64,000 nt of DNA, taken from assembly GCA_017447815.1 (NCBI GenBank), contig JAFSMS010000001.1:34922-98921 (forward strand), in the 5' to 3' direction. The translations under genes were made by a program, and so were the position numbers. The notes below the pieces were generated by a model, which searched no databases, was not told where the DNA came from, and saw nothing but the letters and a program-made list of their open reading frames with translations. Below, piece by piece: positions 14,829-23,956 of this stretch. The DNA is from Bacteroidales bacterium (lineage in GTDB: Bacteria > Bacteroidota > Bacteroidia > Bacteroidales > UBA932). Within the stretch, counting starts at the first letter, position 1. The number at the start of each line of letters is the position of its first letter.

Positions 14829-17224
14829 CGTCCCTCACCAAGTATTGGAATTCCCTTTCGGAGCGCAAACAGACAGGTATCCGCTATGCGGGTATCTGTG
14901 TCGTATTTCTCATTACCCTCACCGTCATCATTTCGGTGGCCTCCTATCTGTTCACCTGGAGGCAGGACCAGAGTGCGCTCGGTGCGGCCGATGCCGCCGT
15001 TGAAAACGCGGCTGCCACTTCGGGCCTGTCCCTGGGGCATTTCCTGGTGACGGACAGTTTCGGACTGGCGTCGGTCTGTATCATTGTATTCCTTTTGGCC
15101 TGGAGTGTCAAACTGCTCTGGAAAGAGAGTCCGATCCGTCTAAAAAAATGGTTCTACGGGCTGTTGACCCTCACTTTTCTGCTTTCCTGGATCCTGGCTT
15201 TCGTGAGTCTGCTGAACCCTGCCTGGGAGTTTGCCTTCGGCGGGGGACTCGGAGGCCGCTGCGGCGCCGCCGTCGTGGGCTTCTTGGTCGGGAAAGTGGG
15301 AGAAATCGTGACCGGAGTCCTGCTGCTCGTGCTGCTGGGCTGCTGGCTGTACTGCATGAGCGCCCGTTTCGCCGCCTTCCTGATGGCCAAAAAGCCGGAA
15401 ATCCCCGAAGGTCCGGACCCGGCCGATGAGCTCCCGGTCGAAGTGACCGACACCCTTCCGGCCCAAGATGAGCCGCTTGTCGAACCGGCTCCCAAAAAGC
15501 CGCGTCCCAAGCGTGAAAAGCCTGAAAAAGTAGATTCTGACGGGGAGAGTACCGTAAGTGAAACCGAAGAAGAGGAGGAAGAGCCCGGCATCAATGTGAT
15601 TACGGACGATACCCTGGAGCAGGAGGTGAAAGAACCCCTGAAGCCCATCGACAACCGGCTGGATCCGCCCGACGGGCTGCCCAAGTACAAAACCCCTTCC
15701 CTGGACATCCTGGGGGATTATGCCAATGCACGCCACGAGGTGTCGCAGGATGAACTCAGCCGCAACAACAACAAGATCCGTGCGACCCTGGCCAGTTACA
15801 AGATTCAGGTCCGCGACGTCACGGCCATCGTCGGGCCCACGGTGACGCTGTACAAAGTGTATCCGGCTCCCGGCGTGAAGATATCGGCCATCAAGCAGTT
15901 GCAGGAAGATATCGGCATTTCCCTCAATGCGAAGGGGGTGCGTATCACCACGCTGTCGGACTCCGTGGGAATCGAGGTGGCCAACGACAAGGCGTCGATG
16001 GTGCCCCTGAAGGCACTGCTTAACGATACGGCCTTCCGTGACAGCAAGGCCGAACTGCCCGTCGCCATCGGCTATACCATTTCCCAGCAGGTGAAGGTCT
16101 TCGACCTGGCCGATGCGCCGCACCTTCTGGTGGCCGGTGCTACCAAGCAGGGTAAGTCCGTCGGCCTCAATGTGATTGTGGCATCACTGCTGTATTCCAA
16201 GCATCCTTCCGAACTCAAATTTGTCTTTGTGGACCCGAAGATGGTGGAATTCTCCTCCTATGCCAACCTCCTGCACCACTACCTGGCCGTCCTGCCCAAC
16301 GCCGTCAGCGAGCAGGAAGAGGCCGAGAAGGCCATCGTCAAGAACGCCAAGGACGCCGCCGCCATCCTCAATTCGCTCTGCGTGGAGATGGACGCCCGTT
16401 ACGAACTCCTGTCCAAGGCCTATGTCAACAACATCAAGTTGTACAATTCCAAGTGGAAGGAGCATCACCTGCGGGCCGACGAGGGACACCACTTCCTCCC
16501 GTACATCGTGGTCATCATCGACGAATACGCCGACCTTACCATGTCCGTAGGCTCCGGCCCCGAGTCCAAGGCCCTTGCCCGCAGCATCACCACTTCCGTC
16601 ATCCGACTGGCCCAGAAGGGACGTGCCGCCGGCCTGCACTGCATCCTGGCCACCCAGCGCCCCACCGTGGATGTGATTACCGGCCTGATCAAGGCCAATT
16701 TCCCCATGCGCATCGCGTTCCGCGTCACATCCCGCATCGATTCCTCCACCATCCTGGACCAGCCCGGGGCCGACAAACTGATCGGCCGGGGAGACATGCT
16801 CCTTTATACCGGCGTGGAGATGGAACGGGTCCAGTGCGCCTTCATCGGCAACGATGAAATTGTGGCCCTGACCAAGGCGGTAGGGGACCAGATCGGTTAT
16901 CAGAAGAGTTACAATACGCCTTATTACCTTCCGGAACCGCCGGCTGCCGAAGGCGAGGAAAGCGGTGGCGGCATGGTGGACATGAACAAGTTGGACGAGC
17001 GATTCGAAGAAGCCGCCCGGACGGTCGTGCTGAACCAAAGAGGCTCTACTTCCGACCTTCAGCGCAAACTTGGCATGGGTTATGCAAAAGCAGGAAGAGT
17101 GATGGACCAGTTGGAAGCTGCCGGCATTGTGGGCCCGCAAAACGGCTCCAAGCCCAGGGAAGTCCTCGTGAAGGACCTGGCAGAACTGGACGGGGTCCTG
17201 CAGCATTTCATGAACCCGGAATGA
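14825..17224 (+). CDS. ftsK: DNA translocase FtsK/SpoIIIE
   Basis: A septum-located ATPase that pumps the chromosome termini into the daughter cells and activates XerCD at dif. The 799-residue protein has four membrane segments in the first 190 residues, an acidic and proline-rich linker (about 195-270), an alpha domain, the motor domain with Walker A GATKQGKSV (about 438-446) and IIDEYADL, and the C-terminal winged-helix gamma domain (STSDLQRKLGMGYAKAGRVMDQLEAAG) that reads KOPS-like sites. It overlaps DUF4290 upstream and lolA downstream by four bases each. A XerD-type recombinase is encoded at 25605-26474. Confidence 0.97.
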   Translation: MTSLTKYWNSLSERKQTGIRYAGICVVFLITLTVIISVASYLFTWRQDQSALGAADAAVENAAATSGLSLGHFLVTDSFGLASVCIIVFLLAWSVKLLWKESPIRLKKWFYGLLTLTFLLSWILAFVSLLNPAWEFAFGGGLGGRCGAAVVGFLVGKVGEIVTGVLLLVLLGCWLYCMSARFAAFLMAKKPEIPEGPDPADELPVEVTDTLPAQDEPLVEPAPKKPRPKREKPEKVDSDGESTVSETEEEEEEPGINVITDDTLEQEVKEPLKPIDNRLDPPDGLPKYKTPSLDILGDYANARHEVSQDELSRNNNKIRATLASYKIQVRDVTAIVGPTVTLYKVYPAPGVKISAIKQLQEDIGISLNAKGVRITTLSDSVGIEVANDKASMVPLKALLNDTAFRDSKAELPVAIGYTISQQVKVFDLADAPHLLVAGATKQGKSVGLNVIVASLLYSKHPSELKFVFVDPKMVEFSSYANLLHHYLAVLPNAVSEQEEAEKAIVKNAKDAAAILNSLCVEMDARYELLSKAYVNNIKLYNSKWKEHHLRADEGHHFLPYIVVIIDEYADLTMSVGSGPESKALARSITTSVIRLAQKGRAAGLHCILATQRPTVDVITGLIKANFPMRIAFRVTSRIDSSTILDQPGADKLIGRGDMLLYTGVEMERVQCAFIGNDEIVALTKAVGDQIGYQKSYNTPYYLPEPPAAEGEESGGGMVDMNKLDERFEEAARTVVLNQRGSTSDLQRKLGMGYAKAGRVMDQLEAAGIVGPQNGSKPREVLVKDLAELDGVLQHFMNPE

Positions 17225-17748
17225 AAAGATTCTTAAGTATCACCGCATTTCTGCTGAGTTGCCTCTGCGTCGGCGCGCAGGGGAACATCCCTTTGCTGGA
17301 CAAGGTGGAAGGACACCGGGTCCGTTTTCACTATACCTATTCCCTGTCCCGGCACGGCGGCGATTTTGCGCCCGTCACCGACGGGGAAGTCTGCGTGGAG
17401 GGGAATGCCTATCGGATGGAAGGCCTGGGCCTGACAGTCGTCAGCGACGGGAGCACCCGCTGGACCCTGGACGAATCGGCCGGGGAAATGGTGATCGAAA
17501 AAGTGGAAAAGGAAGACCTTTTCACCAATCCGGCCCTTTTCATCGCTTCCTACAAGAACTACCGGGACCAGATTCAGGTCAGCGCTTCCGGAGAGGATTT
17601 CCTGGATGTGACCCTCACTTTGGATGAGGAAACCCGCGCCCGTTTCCGGCTCAAGGACATTGTCTATGGCCAGCCGCAAGGAAAAAGCGATTTCTCGATG
17701 GACGGGAAATCGCTCTCAACGGACGTTGTTATAACCGATTTGCGTTAG
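17221..17748 (+). CDS. LolA-like periplasmic lipoprotein carrier
   Basis: Predicted to chaperone lipoproteins across the periplasm. The 175-residue protein has a signal peptide (1-20, ending VGAQ) followed by a beta-rich LolA-type fold (FHYTYSLS, DGEVCVEGNAYRMEG, TRWTLDESAGEMVIE). Position directly after ftsK is typical in Bacteroidetes. Sequence conservation in this family is low, so assignment rests on length, signal peptide, beta pattern and context. The gene converges on the next one with a four-base overlap of stops. Confidence 0.75.
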   Translation: MKRFLSITAFLLSCLCVGAQGNIPLLDKVEGHRVRFHYTYSLSRHGGDFAPVTDGEVCVEGNAYRMEGLGLTVVSDGSTRWTLDESAGEMVIEKVEKEDLFTNPALFIASYKNYRDQIQVSASGEDFLDVTLTLDEETRARFRLKDIVYGQPQGKSDFSMDGKSLSTDVVITDLR

Positions 17749-18713
17749 TCGCCTGACTCCTTGACGCAGCGGACCGTGAGGGCAAGGGAGGTTTTGCTTC
17801 CTTTGCCCTTCATGATGGTGGGCTCGTCCTCATAGATGTAGCGGAACACGCCCCATTCCTCGTCATCGTCTTCCATCTGGTCGGCCGTCCACCAGCAGGC
17901 ATATTTCAGATAACCGAACATGGGGGCATCCTGGGACATGTCCATGTAGCCGACGGGGATGGCGTTGAACTTGCGGGCGTTGGTGATTTTCACTTCGGGC
18001 CAATAGGACCACATGTCCTTGTTCAGGAACTGGGCATCGACCATCAGGTCTCCGGAAACCGTTCCGAGAATGGAATCAAACTCCAGGGCGGTGGGCAGGC
18101 GCCATCCTTCCGGGCAGGCTTTTACGGCTTCTTCCCAGGTGTAATACCGGCCGAAGACATCCGATACCACTTCACAGCCTTCGTAATCCACGCCGGACGA
18201 CGTTCCGTAGAGATTCTGCCCCATCCAGGTGAGACCGCCGGCATTGAAGACGCTGTAGGCTTTGTCTCCCACGAGGATGATTTGCTCGGATTCTTGACCG
18301 GTCAGCGCGGTCTCCGGCTCGATGACGGAGAAGGAGGTGGCGGTGGAGGTGCTGTAGTATTCGTCGTCCATGGAGAAAATGTAGCAGGTGACCGTGTAGT
18401 TGCCCACGACATCGGACTTGACGGTGTAGGAAGGGTTGCTGGACATGACATCCCGGGTGAGGGTGTCTCTCGTTGCGCCGGTGATATGCCAGGCAACCCC
18501 CAGCTTGCCCCGGATGTCTTTGCCGTCAGAGGCGACCATGCGTGAAACGTCCAGGCTGAACGTCTGGACGGTGCCTTCCCTGACGAACGGGGTGGCGGTG
18601 TTGATGCTGAAAGCGCTCAGGGACGGGAGGGTGGTCTCCTCCTCAGTTTTTTTGCACGAAAAAACAGCAAGGACGGCGACAAAAAACAGGAACAGTATGC
18701 TTATTTTTTTCAT
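17745..18713 (-). CDS. FISUMP-domain surface lipoprotein
   Basis: A 322-residue lipoprotein (lipobox VFSC). After an Ig-like beta region (about 30-135) comes a FISUMP domain, the paralogous domain first noted in Fibrobacter succinogenes. Signature elements are GLTWMGQNL, CPEGWRLPTALEFDSIL, YACWWTADQ and the terminal LALTVRCVKE. Such domains occur on secreted proteins, probably adhesion or structural; no enzyme activity is known to me. The start was placed at the ATG at 18713 (MKKISIL) because the upstream TTG option adds a non-signal extension. It is divergent from apbE. Confidence 0.8.
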   Translation of the reverse strand: MKKISILFLFFVAVLAVFSCKKTEEETTLPSLSAFSINTATPFVREGTVQTFSLDVSRMVASDGKDIRGKLGVAWHITGATRDTLTRDVMSSNPSYTVKSDVVGNYTVTCYIFSMDDEYYSTSTATSFSVIEPETALTGQESEQIILVGDKAYSVFNAGGLTWMGQNLYGTSSGVDYEGCEVVSDVFGRYYTWEEAVKACPEGWRLPTALEFDSILGTVSGDLMVDAQFLNKDMWSYWPEVKITNARKFNAIPVGYMDMSQDAPMFGYLKYACWWTADQMEDDDEEWGVFRYIYEDEPTIMKGKGSKTSLALTVRCVKESGD

Positions 18714-18778
18714 ATACAATCTTCTCAACCTACAAATATCGCTATTTTTTCGTAATTTTACGCAAATTTCTTGCCAAG

Positions 18779-19801
18779 ATGAAAAAACTCTTCCTGCTGT
18801 GTTTCCTTTGTCTGGCGCTGGGCTGCGTCCGGCAGGGAGACCACTATGTCCAGATTACCGGCTACGCACAAGGCGGCACCTACTCGGTCAAACTGAATCT
18901 CAAGGGCGTGAACGTCCCGGTGGAGACGGTCCGGGACAGCATCGACGCCCTGCTCCTGCAGATTGATACAACCCTTTCCGGGTATAACAAAAAATCGCTC
19001 GTGGCCCGCTTCAACGCCGGGGAGAAAGTTCCCGCCACCCCTTTGTTCCTGGAAATGTACCGGCTCTCGCGACAGTATTGGGAGCGTTCGGAAGGCCTCG
19101 TGGACTGCGCGGCCGGCCCGCTTTACGACGCCTGGGGCTTCGGCTTCAAAAACAGCCGTTTCCCGTCCGAGGAGGAAGTTTCGGCCCTGCTGGAAAAGTG
19201 CGGCATGGGCCGCCTTCCGGCCGAATTGCCTGTAGAGGGCGGCTATGTGAACCCTGCAGCCCTCGGTTTTCCGCAACTCAATTACAATGCCATCGCCCAG
19301 GGGTACAGTTGCGACGTCATCGCCCGCTACCTGTACGGGATCGGCGTCAAGGACATGCTGGTGGATATCGGCGAAATCTGGTGCGACGGGGTCAATCCTT
19401 CCGGGAAAGAATGGGCCGTGGGCATCGACCGCCCTGTGGACCAGCCGGAGGAGGCGTCCGATGAACTGGACGGCGTGTGGACTTCCGGAGGCAGGGCCTG
19501 CGGCGTCGTGACGTCCGGAAATTATCGGAAATTCTATCTGAAAGACGGGCGTAAATATGCCCATACCATCCATCCCAAGACCGGTTTCCCGGTTTCTCAC
19601 AACCTGCTGAGCGCCACCGTCGTTTCGGCCGGCAGTGCGGCGGAGGCGGATGCGCTGGCCACCTGGTGCATGGTGCTGGGACTGGAATCGGCCAAGGCCC
19701 TTCTGCTGGACAGTCCCGGCCTGGAAGGCTATTTGATTTACGAGGATGCGACAGGGGAGATGAAGGAATGGGCCAGTCCCGGTTTTACATTGAGGCAATG
19801 A
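18779..19801 (+). CDS. apbE: FAD:protein FMN transferase (ApbE), lipoprotein form
   Basis: Attaches FMN covalently to flavoproteins such as NqrB/NqrC or RnfD/RnfG on the outside of the inner membrane. The 340-residue protein has a lipoprotein signal (LALGC, Cys16), then the ApbE fold with GYAQGGTYSV, DTTLSGYNKKS, EGLVDCAAGPLYDAWGFG, NAIAQGYSCDVIA, VDIGEIW, and C-terminal AHTIHPKTGFPV and AEADALATWCMVLG, which hold the FAD- and magnesium-binding residues. Its last 17 bases overlap the convergent comEC-like gene. The target flavoprotein is not in this window. Confidence 0.95.
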   Translation: MKKLFLLCFLCLALGCVRQGDHYVQITGYAQGGTYSVKLNLKGVNVPVETVRDSIDALLLQIDTTLSGYNKKSLVARFNAGEKVPATPLFLEMYRLSRQYWERSEGLVDCAAGPLYDAWGFGFKNSRFPSEEEVSALLEKCGMGRLPAELPVEGGYVNPAALGFPQLNYNAIAQGYSCDVIARYLYGIGVKDMLVDIGEIWCDGVNPSGKEWAVGIDRPVDQPEEASDELDGVWTSGGRACGVVTSGNYRKFYLKDGRKYAHTIHPKTGFPVSHNLLSATVVSAGSAAEADALATWCMVLGLESAKALLLDSPGLEGYLIYEDATGEMKEWASPGFTLRQ

Positions 19802-20864
19802 CCTCCAGCACAAACAGCAGCAGGCGGCACAGGCCGTCTGTTGTCGTTATCAGGAACTCCGGACAGGCTCCGAAAGCCGACAGGCCGATGCTTGCCACGG
19901 ACGCTCCCATCAGCAGGGTCGTGAGCGGAATGGCCAGAAGATTGGTAATGAGGAAGTAAACGGGGAAGGTATGGAAGCGCAACCAGGCCAGGGGAGCGGT
20001 GAAAACCTGGCAGGAGATGCTGAGGGCGGCCATGTTCCAGATGCGCCGGACGGGGTTTCGGGAACTGCCTTCGGGATACCATTTTTCCAGGATGGGGAAG
20101 AGGAGAAAGATGCCGGCCATGGCCAGGTAGGACAGTTGGAAGCCCAGGCTGCGGATGGCCGCCGGGTCCAGGACCAGTTGTATCAGCAGGGCCAGGGCGA
20201 GCACCCTGACGGAGTTTCGCGGCCGCCCCGTGAGCCGGAGCGTTTCACCGATGGCGATGAACAGGAAGGCCCGGACGATGGACGGGCCGGCTCCGGTCAT
20301 GAGGGTGAAAAAGCCGGCCCCGGTCAGGATGGCCGCATACCGAATGCCCCGGGCGGTTCCCGTATGGCCGATGAGCTGCGACAACTTGTCGAAAATCAGA
20401 TAGATAATGCCGATATGAAGCCCCGACAGGGCCAGGATATGCGAGGCCCCGCTCTCGCGGAAAACGGCCGTGGTTTCCCGCGAAAGGCCGCTCCGGTCTC
20501 CGGTGAGGAGGGCCCTCAGCAGGGGGGCGGTCCCGTCGTCCCGGAAAGGGATGGAACTGATGAGGCTCCGGAGTTTTTCCACGGCCCGGGCGGCCACGCT
20601 CTCGGGAATCAAGTGGATGGAAATGCCGGGCTGGGCGGCATTCCAGGCGCAGAAGATGCCCAGCATCAGGAAAGCCGCCGCCAGGACGGCGGCGCTGCCG
20701 GCCGGCGGCATGTGCACCAGGCGGCGGTAAAAAACGAAGGGAAGGATGAGCAGGATGAGCAGCAGGCAGGGGAGGGCGGGACCGGCTCCGGAGAGTCCTG
20801 TTCCTGCGATGACGCCTGCCGTAAAAGTGACGGACAGCGTTTCTATGCTTTTCGCCTCGACCAT
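19785..20864 (-). CDS. ComEC/Rec2 competence-domain membrane protein, short form
   Basis: ComEC forms the inner-membrane channel for DNA uptake. This 359-residue protein has the Competence core: GASHILALSGLHIGIIY (about 145), then GAGPSIVRAFLF, LGFQLSYLAMAGIFLL and a series of membrane helices to the C-terminus. Full ComEC is about 600-750 residues with an N-terminal OB-fold (DUF4131) and often a C-terminal metallo-beta-lactamase-like domain. Both are absent; the sequence before the core is short and hydrophobic. No frameshift is visible at either end. The ATG at 20864 (MVEAKS) was preferred to a GTG at 20900 that would overlap the ackA promoter box. Confidence 0.8.
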   Translation of the reverse strand: MVEAKSIETLSVTFTAGVIAGTGLSGAGPALPCLLLILLILPFVFYRRLVHMPPAGSAAVLAAAFLMLGIFCAWNAAQPGISIHLIPESVAARAVEKLRSLISSIPFRDDGTAPLLRALLTGDRSGLSRETTAVFRESGASHILALSGLHIGIIYLIFDKLSQLIGHTGTARGIRYAAILTGAGFFTLMTGAGPSIVRAFLFIAIGETLRLTGRPRNSVRVLALALLIQLVLDPAAIRSLGFQLSYLAMAGIFLLFPILEKWYPEGSSRNPVRRIWNMAALSISCQVFTAPLAWLRFHTFPVYFLITNLLAIPLTTLLMGASVASIGLSAFGACPEFLITTTDGLCRLLLFVLEVIASM

Positions 20865-20889
20865 ACGTGCGAAATTAGCAATAATTTCG

Positions 20890-20897
20890 TATCTTTG
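20890..20897 (+). promoter_or_regulatory. Promoter -7 box of ackA
   Basis: TATCTTTG, 42 bases before the ackA ATG. No clear -33 element. Confidence 0.7.
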
Positions 20898-20939
20898 CAC
20901 GAATTATAGCGAAATATATTTTCACAACCACAATAAACC

Positions 20940-22154
20940 ATGATTATTCTCGTTATTAACTGCGGCAGCTCGTCCATCAAGTACCAGCTTCTGGACATGA
21001 AGAGCGACGACGTGTACGATATCATCGCCAAAGGTATCGCAGAAAAAATCGGCCTCCCTGCCGGTATTCTCCAGTATAGTCCTTCCGGAAAGGAAAAGAT
21101 TGTGAAGGATGTCCCCATCGCCGACCACAAAGTGGGCATGCAACTCATCCTGGAAGCCCTCACGGACAAGGAAACCGGTGTCCTGAAGTCCTTGGAGGAT
21201 ATCGAGGCCGTCGGTCACCGCATCGTGCAGGGCGGCGATTTCTTTGCCGGCTCCGTCCTCGTGAACGACGATGTCCTGGAAAAGATCGCCTTCTGCGCCG
21301 ACTTCGCCCCGCTCCACAACCCGGCCCACCTGCTGGGCATCCATGCCATGCAGGAGGTGCTTCCTTCCGTTCCGCAGGTAGTAACCTTCGACACCGCCTT
21401 CCATCAGACCATGCCGGCCTATGCCTATATGTACGGCCTTCCGTACGAATATTATGAGAAATACCGCGTACGCCGTTACGGTGCCCACGGGACCTCCCAT
21501 CAGTTCGTTGCCGGTGTCGGCGCCAAACTGGCCGGTCTGGACATAGCCAATTCCAAGATCATCACCTGCCACCTGGGGGCCGGCAGTTCCATCTGCGCCA
21601 TCCAGAACGGCAAGTGCGTGGACACGTCCATGGGCTTCAGCCCGCTGGAAGGCATGATCATGGGCACCCGCGTCGGCAATATCGACGCCAATGCCGTCAT
21701 TTACCTGGAGAACAAACTGGGCGTCACCCCGGATGAGATGTCCGTCATCCTCAACCGCAAATCCGGCTTCCTGGGTATTTCCACCAAAACGTCCGACGCC
21801 CGCGAACTGGACCAGTTGGCAAGCAACGGAGACCCCAAGGCCAAACTCGTGTTCAAGAAGTTCACCTATGACATCATCAAGAACATCGGCTCCTATGTGG
21901 CGGCCATGAACGGGGTGGACCTTATCGTCTTCACCGGCGGCATCGGAGAGCACAACAGCCGCCTGCGCCGCCGTGTACTGGAGAACTTCTCCTACCTGGG
22001 CCTCAAGGTGGACTACGAAGCCAATGTCGCTTTCGAGCAGAACGCCATCATCACCACGGCGGATTCCAAGGTGAAGGCCGCCCTCATCTGCACCAACGAG
22101 GAACTGGTGATCGCCCGCGATACCATGCATTTAGTATTAGAAAATCAAGAATAA
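20940..22154 (+). CDS. ackA: Acetate kinase
   Basis: Converts acetyl phosphate and ADP to acetate and ATP, or the reverse. The 404-residue protein is full length. ASKHA-fold motifs are clear: INCGSSSIKYQL at the N-terminus, VTFDTAFHQTMP, RRYGAHGTSHQFV, ITCHLGAGSSICAI, and VFTGGIGEHNSRLR. These are acetate-kinase type, not the shorter butyrate kinase. It starts an operon with a phosphate acyltransferase five bases downstream, then tpiA, linking substrate-level phosphorylation with glycolysis. Confidence 0.97.
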   Translation: MIILVINCGSSSIKYQLLDMKSDDVYDIIAKGIAEKIGLPAGILQYSPSGKEKIVKDVPIADHKVGMQLILEALTDKETGVLKSLEDIEAVGHRIVQGGDFFAGSVLVNDDVLEKIAFCADFAPLHNPAHLLGIHAMQEVLPSVPQVVTFDTAFHQTMPAYAYMYGLPYEYYEKYRVRRYGAHGTSHQFVAGVGAKLAGLDIANSKIITCHLGAGSSICAIQNGKCVDTSMGFSPLEGMIMGTRVGNIDANAVIYLENKLGVTPDEMSVILNRKSGFLGISTKTSDARELDQLASNGDPKAKLVFKKFTYDIIKNIGSYVAAMNGVDLIVFTGGIGEHNSRLRRRVLENFSYLGLKVDYEANVAFEQNAIITTADSKVKAALICTNEELVIARDTMHLVLENQE

Positions 22155-22158
22155 AGTT

Positions 22159-23064
22159 ATGATCAGCAATTTTAACGAACTGTTTGCCGAACTGAAATCC
22201 AACGGCATTTGCAAGAGAATGATCGCCGCCTGGGGCGTAGATTCCCACACCATCGAAGCGGCCTCCCTGGCCAGCGACATGGGCTTTGTAAAAGTGACCC
22301 TGGTGGGAGATGCCGATTTGATTGCAGCGGTGTGCAAGGCCGGCAACATCGATATCGAAAAATTCAACATCGTCGATATCAAGGACGAACTGAAGGCTGT
22401 GGCCGAGGCCGTCCGCATGGTCCATGACGGAGAGGGAGACGTCCTCATGAAGGGCCTCTGCTCCACGGACAAGTTCCTCCGCGCCATCCTGAACAAGGAA
22501 GTGGGCCTGCTGCCTCCGAAGGGGCTGCTCAGCCACGTGGGCGTAATCGAGAATCCCAATTACCACAAACTGATCTTCATCACCGACATGGCCGTGATTC
22601 CTGCCCCGGACTTCCGTCAGAAGGTGAAGATGGCCGGCTTTGTGACGGGCGTGGCCCGCAGTTTCGGCATCGTGACGCCCAAGATCGCCTTCATCGCCGC
22701 TTCCGAGCAGATGCTGGACAGCATGCCTGCCTGCATCGAGGGTGCCATGCTGGCCAAGATGTGCGACCGCGGCCAGATCAAAGCCATCGGCGACGGTCCG
22801 CTGGCCCTGGATGTCGCCATCGATGAGGAATCCGTACAGATCAAGAAACTCAAGAGCCCCGTGGCCGGTGATGCCGACTGCCTGCTCTTCCCCAATATCG
22901 AGAGTGCCAACGTGTTCTGGAAAACCAACTCCAAACTGGCCAAGGGCGTCCGTCAGGCCGGTTTCCTGGTCGGTACCAAGGTTCCGTGCATCCTGGCTTC
23001 CCGTGCAGATTCCGTGGATGTGAAACTCAACTCCATCGCTTCTGCCGTAATGTCTGTTAAATAA
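22159..23064 (+). CDS. Phosphate acetyl/butyryltransferase (Ptb-type)
   Basis: Exchanges CoA for phosphate on an acyl group, giving the acyl phosphate used by the kinase encoded just upstream. The 301-residue length and the wording GDVLMKGLCSTDKFLRAILNKE, LLSHVGVIE, LAKMCDRGQIK and LLFPNIESANVFWK match the phosphate butyryltransferase branch of the PTA_PTB family (clostridial Ptb is about 300 residues) better than the roughly 330-residue Pta. Coupled to acetate kinase rather than butyrate kinase, it may act on acetyl-CoA, or be promiscuous for propionyl- or butyryl-CoA. Family is firm, substrate open. Confidence 0.88.
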   Translation: MISNFNELFAELKSNGICKRMIAAWGVDSHTIEAASLASDMGFVKVTLVGDADLIAAVCKAGNIDIEKFNIVDIKDELKAVAEAVRMVHDGEGDVLMKGLCSTDKFLRAILNKEVGLLPPKGLLSHVGVIENPNYHKLIFITDMAVIPAPDFRQKVKMAGFVTGVARSFGIVTPKIAFIAASEQMLDSMPACIEGAMLAKMCDRGQIKAIGDGPLALDVAIDEESVQIKKLKSPVAGDADCLLFPNIESANVFWKTNSKLAKGVRQAGFLVGTKVPCILASRADSVDVKLNSIASAVMSVK

Positions 23065-23074
23065 TATTTATAGA

Positions 23075-23830
23075 ATGAGAAAATTTATCGTAGCAGGGAA
23101 CTGGAAAATGAACACCACTGTTCCCGAAGGTGTAGAACTTGCAAAAGCAGTCGTAGAAAAAGCGAAGGATATCCCCGCCAATGTCGAACTCGTCGTGGCT
23201 CCTCCGTTCACCCATCTGGCCTGCGTGGCCGATGTCCTGAAGGGCTCCAAGGTCCAACTCAGCGCCCAGAACTGCGCCGATCATGAGAAAGGCGCCTACA
23301 CCGGCGAGGTGGCCGTAGGCATGCTCACTTCCATCGGCTGCCAGTACACCATTCTCGGCCACTCCGAGCGCCGCCAGTACTATGGCGAGACCGACGAGAA
23401 ACTGGTCGTGAAAACCAAACTGGCCCTGGAGGCCGGTCTGAAAGTCATCCTCTGCGTGGGTGAAAACCTGGAAGAGCGCGAGGCCGGCAAGCACTTTGAC
23501 GTAGTCACCGCCCAGACCAAGAATGTCCTCTACAACTTCACCGCCGAGGATATGAAGAACGTGGTCATCGCCTACGAGCCCGTCTGGGCCATCGGTACCG
23601 GCAAGACGGCCACTGCCGCCCAGGCCGAGGAAATCCACGCCTGCATCCGCAGCGTCATCGCCGAAAAATTCGGTGCCCAGGTGGCCGATGACATGACCAT
23701 CCTCTACGGCGGCTCCTGCAAGCCTTCCAATGCCAAGGAACTCTTCGCCGAAAAGGACATCGACGGCGGCCTCATCGGCGGCGCCGCCCTCAAGGCCGAA
23801 GACTTCATCGGCATTGCTACGAGTTTCTGA
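23075..23830 (+). CDS. tpiA: Triosephosphate isomerase
   Basis: Interconverts dihydroxyacetone phosphate and glyceraldehyde 3-phosphate. The 251-residue TIM barrel carries GNWKMN (catalytic Lys), LGHSERRQYYGE (catalytic His), AYEPVWAIGTGKTA (catalytic Glu and the flexible loop) and LYGGSCKPSN near the phosphate site. It is ten bases after the Ptb-type gene and probably shares its transcript. Confidence 0.98.
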   Translation: MRKFIVAGNWKMNTTVPEGVELAKAVVEKAKDIPANVELVVAPPFTHLACVADVLKGSKVQLSAQNCADHEKGAYTGEVAVGMLTSIGCQYTILGHSERRQYYGETDEKLVVKTKLALEAGLKVILCVGENLEEREAGKHFDVVTAQTKNVLYNFTAEDMKNVVIAYEPVWAIGTGKTATAAQAEEIHACIRSVIAEKFGAQVADDMTILYGGSCKPSNAKELFAEKDIDGGLIGGAALKAEDFIGIATSF

Positions 23831-23838
23831 GTTAAGTC

Positions 23839-23869
23839 TTTGTAAATTCGAAAATTCTATGTACCTTTG
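23839..23869 (+). promoter_or_regulatory. Promoter of rplY-pth
   Basis: TTTG (23839-23842) and TACCTTTG (23862-23869) are separated by 19 bases, a near-ideal Bacteroidetes promoter. It leaves a leader of about 80 bases before rplY containing a small hairpin (GTGCT 23910-23914 with AGCAC 23923-23927). Confidence 0.85.
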
Positions 23870-23956
23870 CGCGCTTTAAAAAGCCGCAAAGGTTTTTTGG
23901 TGCAATGGGGTGCTTGAAAAAGAGCACTGAGTAACACATTTTTATTTATCATTACA

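Noticed and set aside
18714-18728. Upstream TTG start for the FISUMP lipoprotein
   Set aside because: It would add MRRLY before a perfect lipoprotein signal starting at the ATG at 18713.
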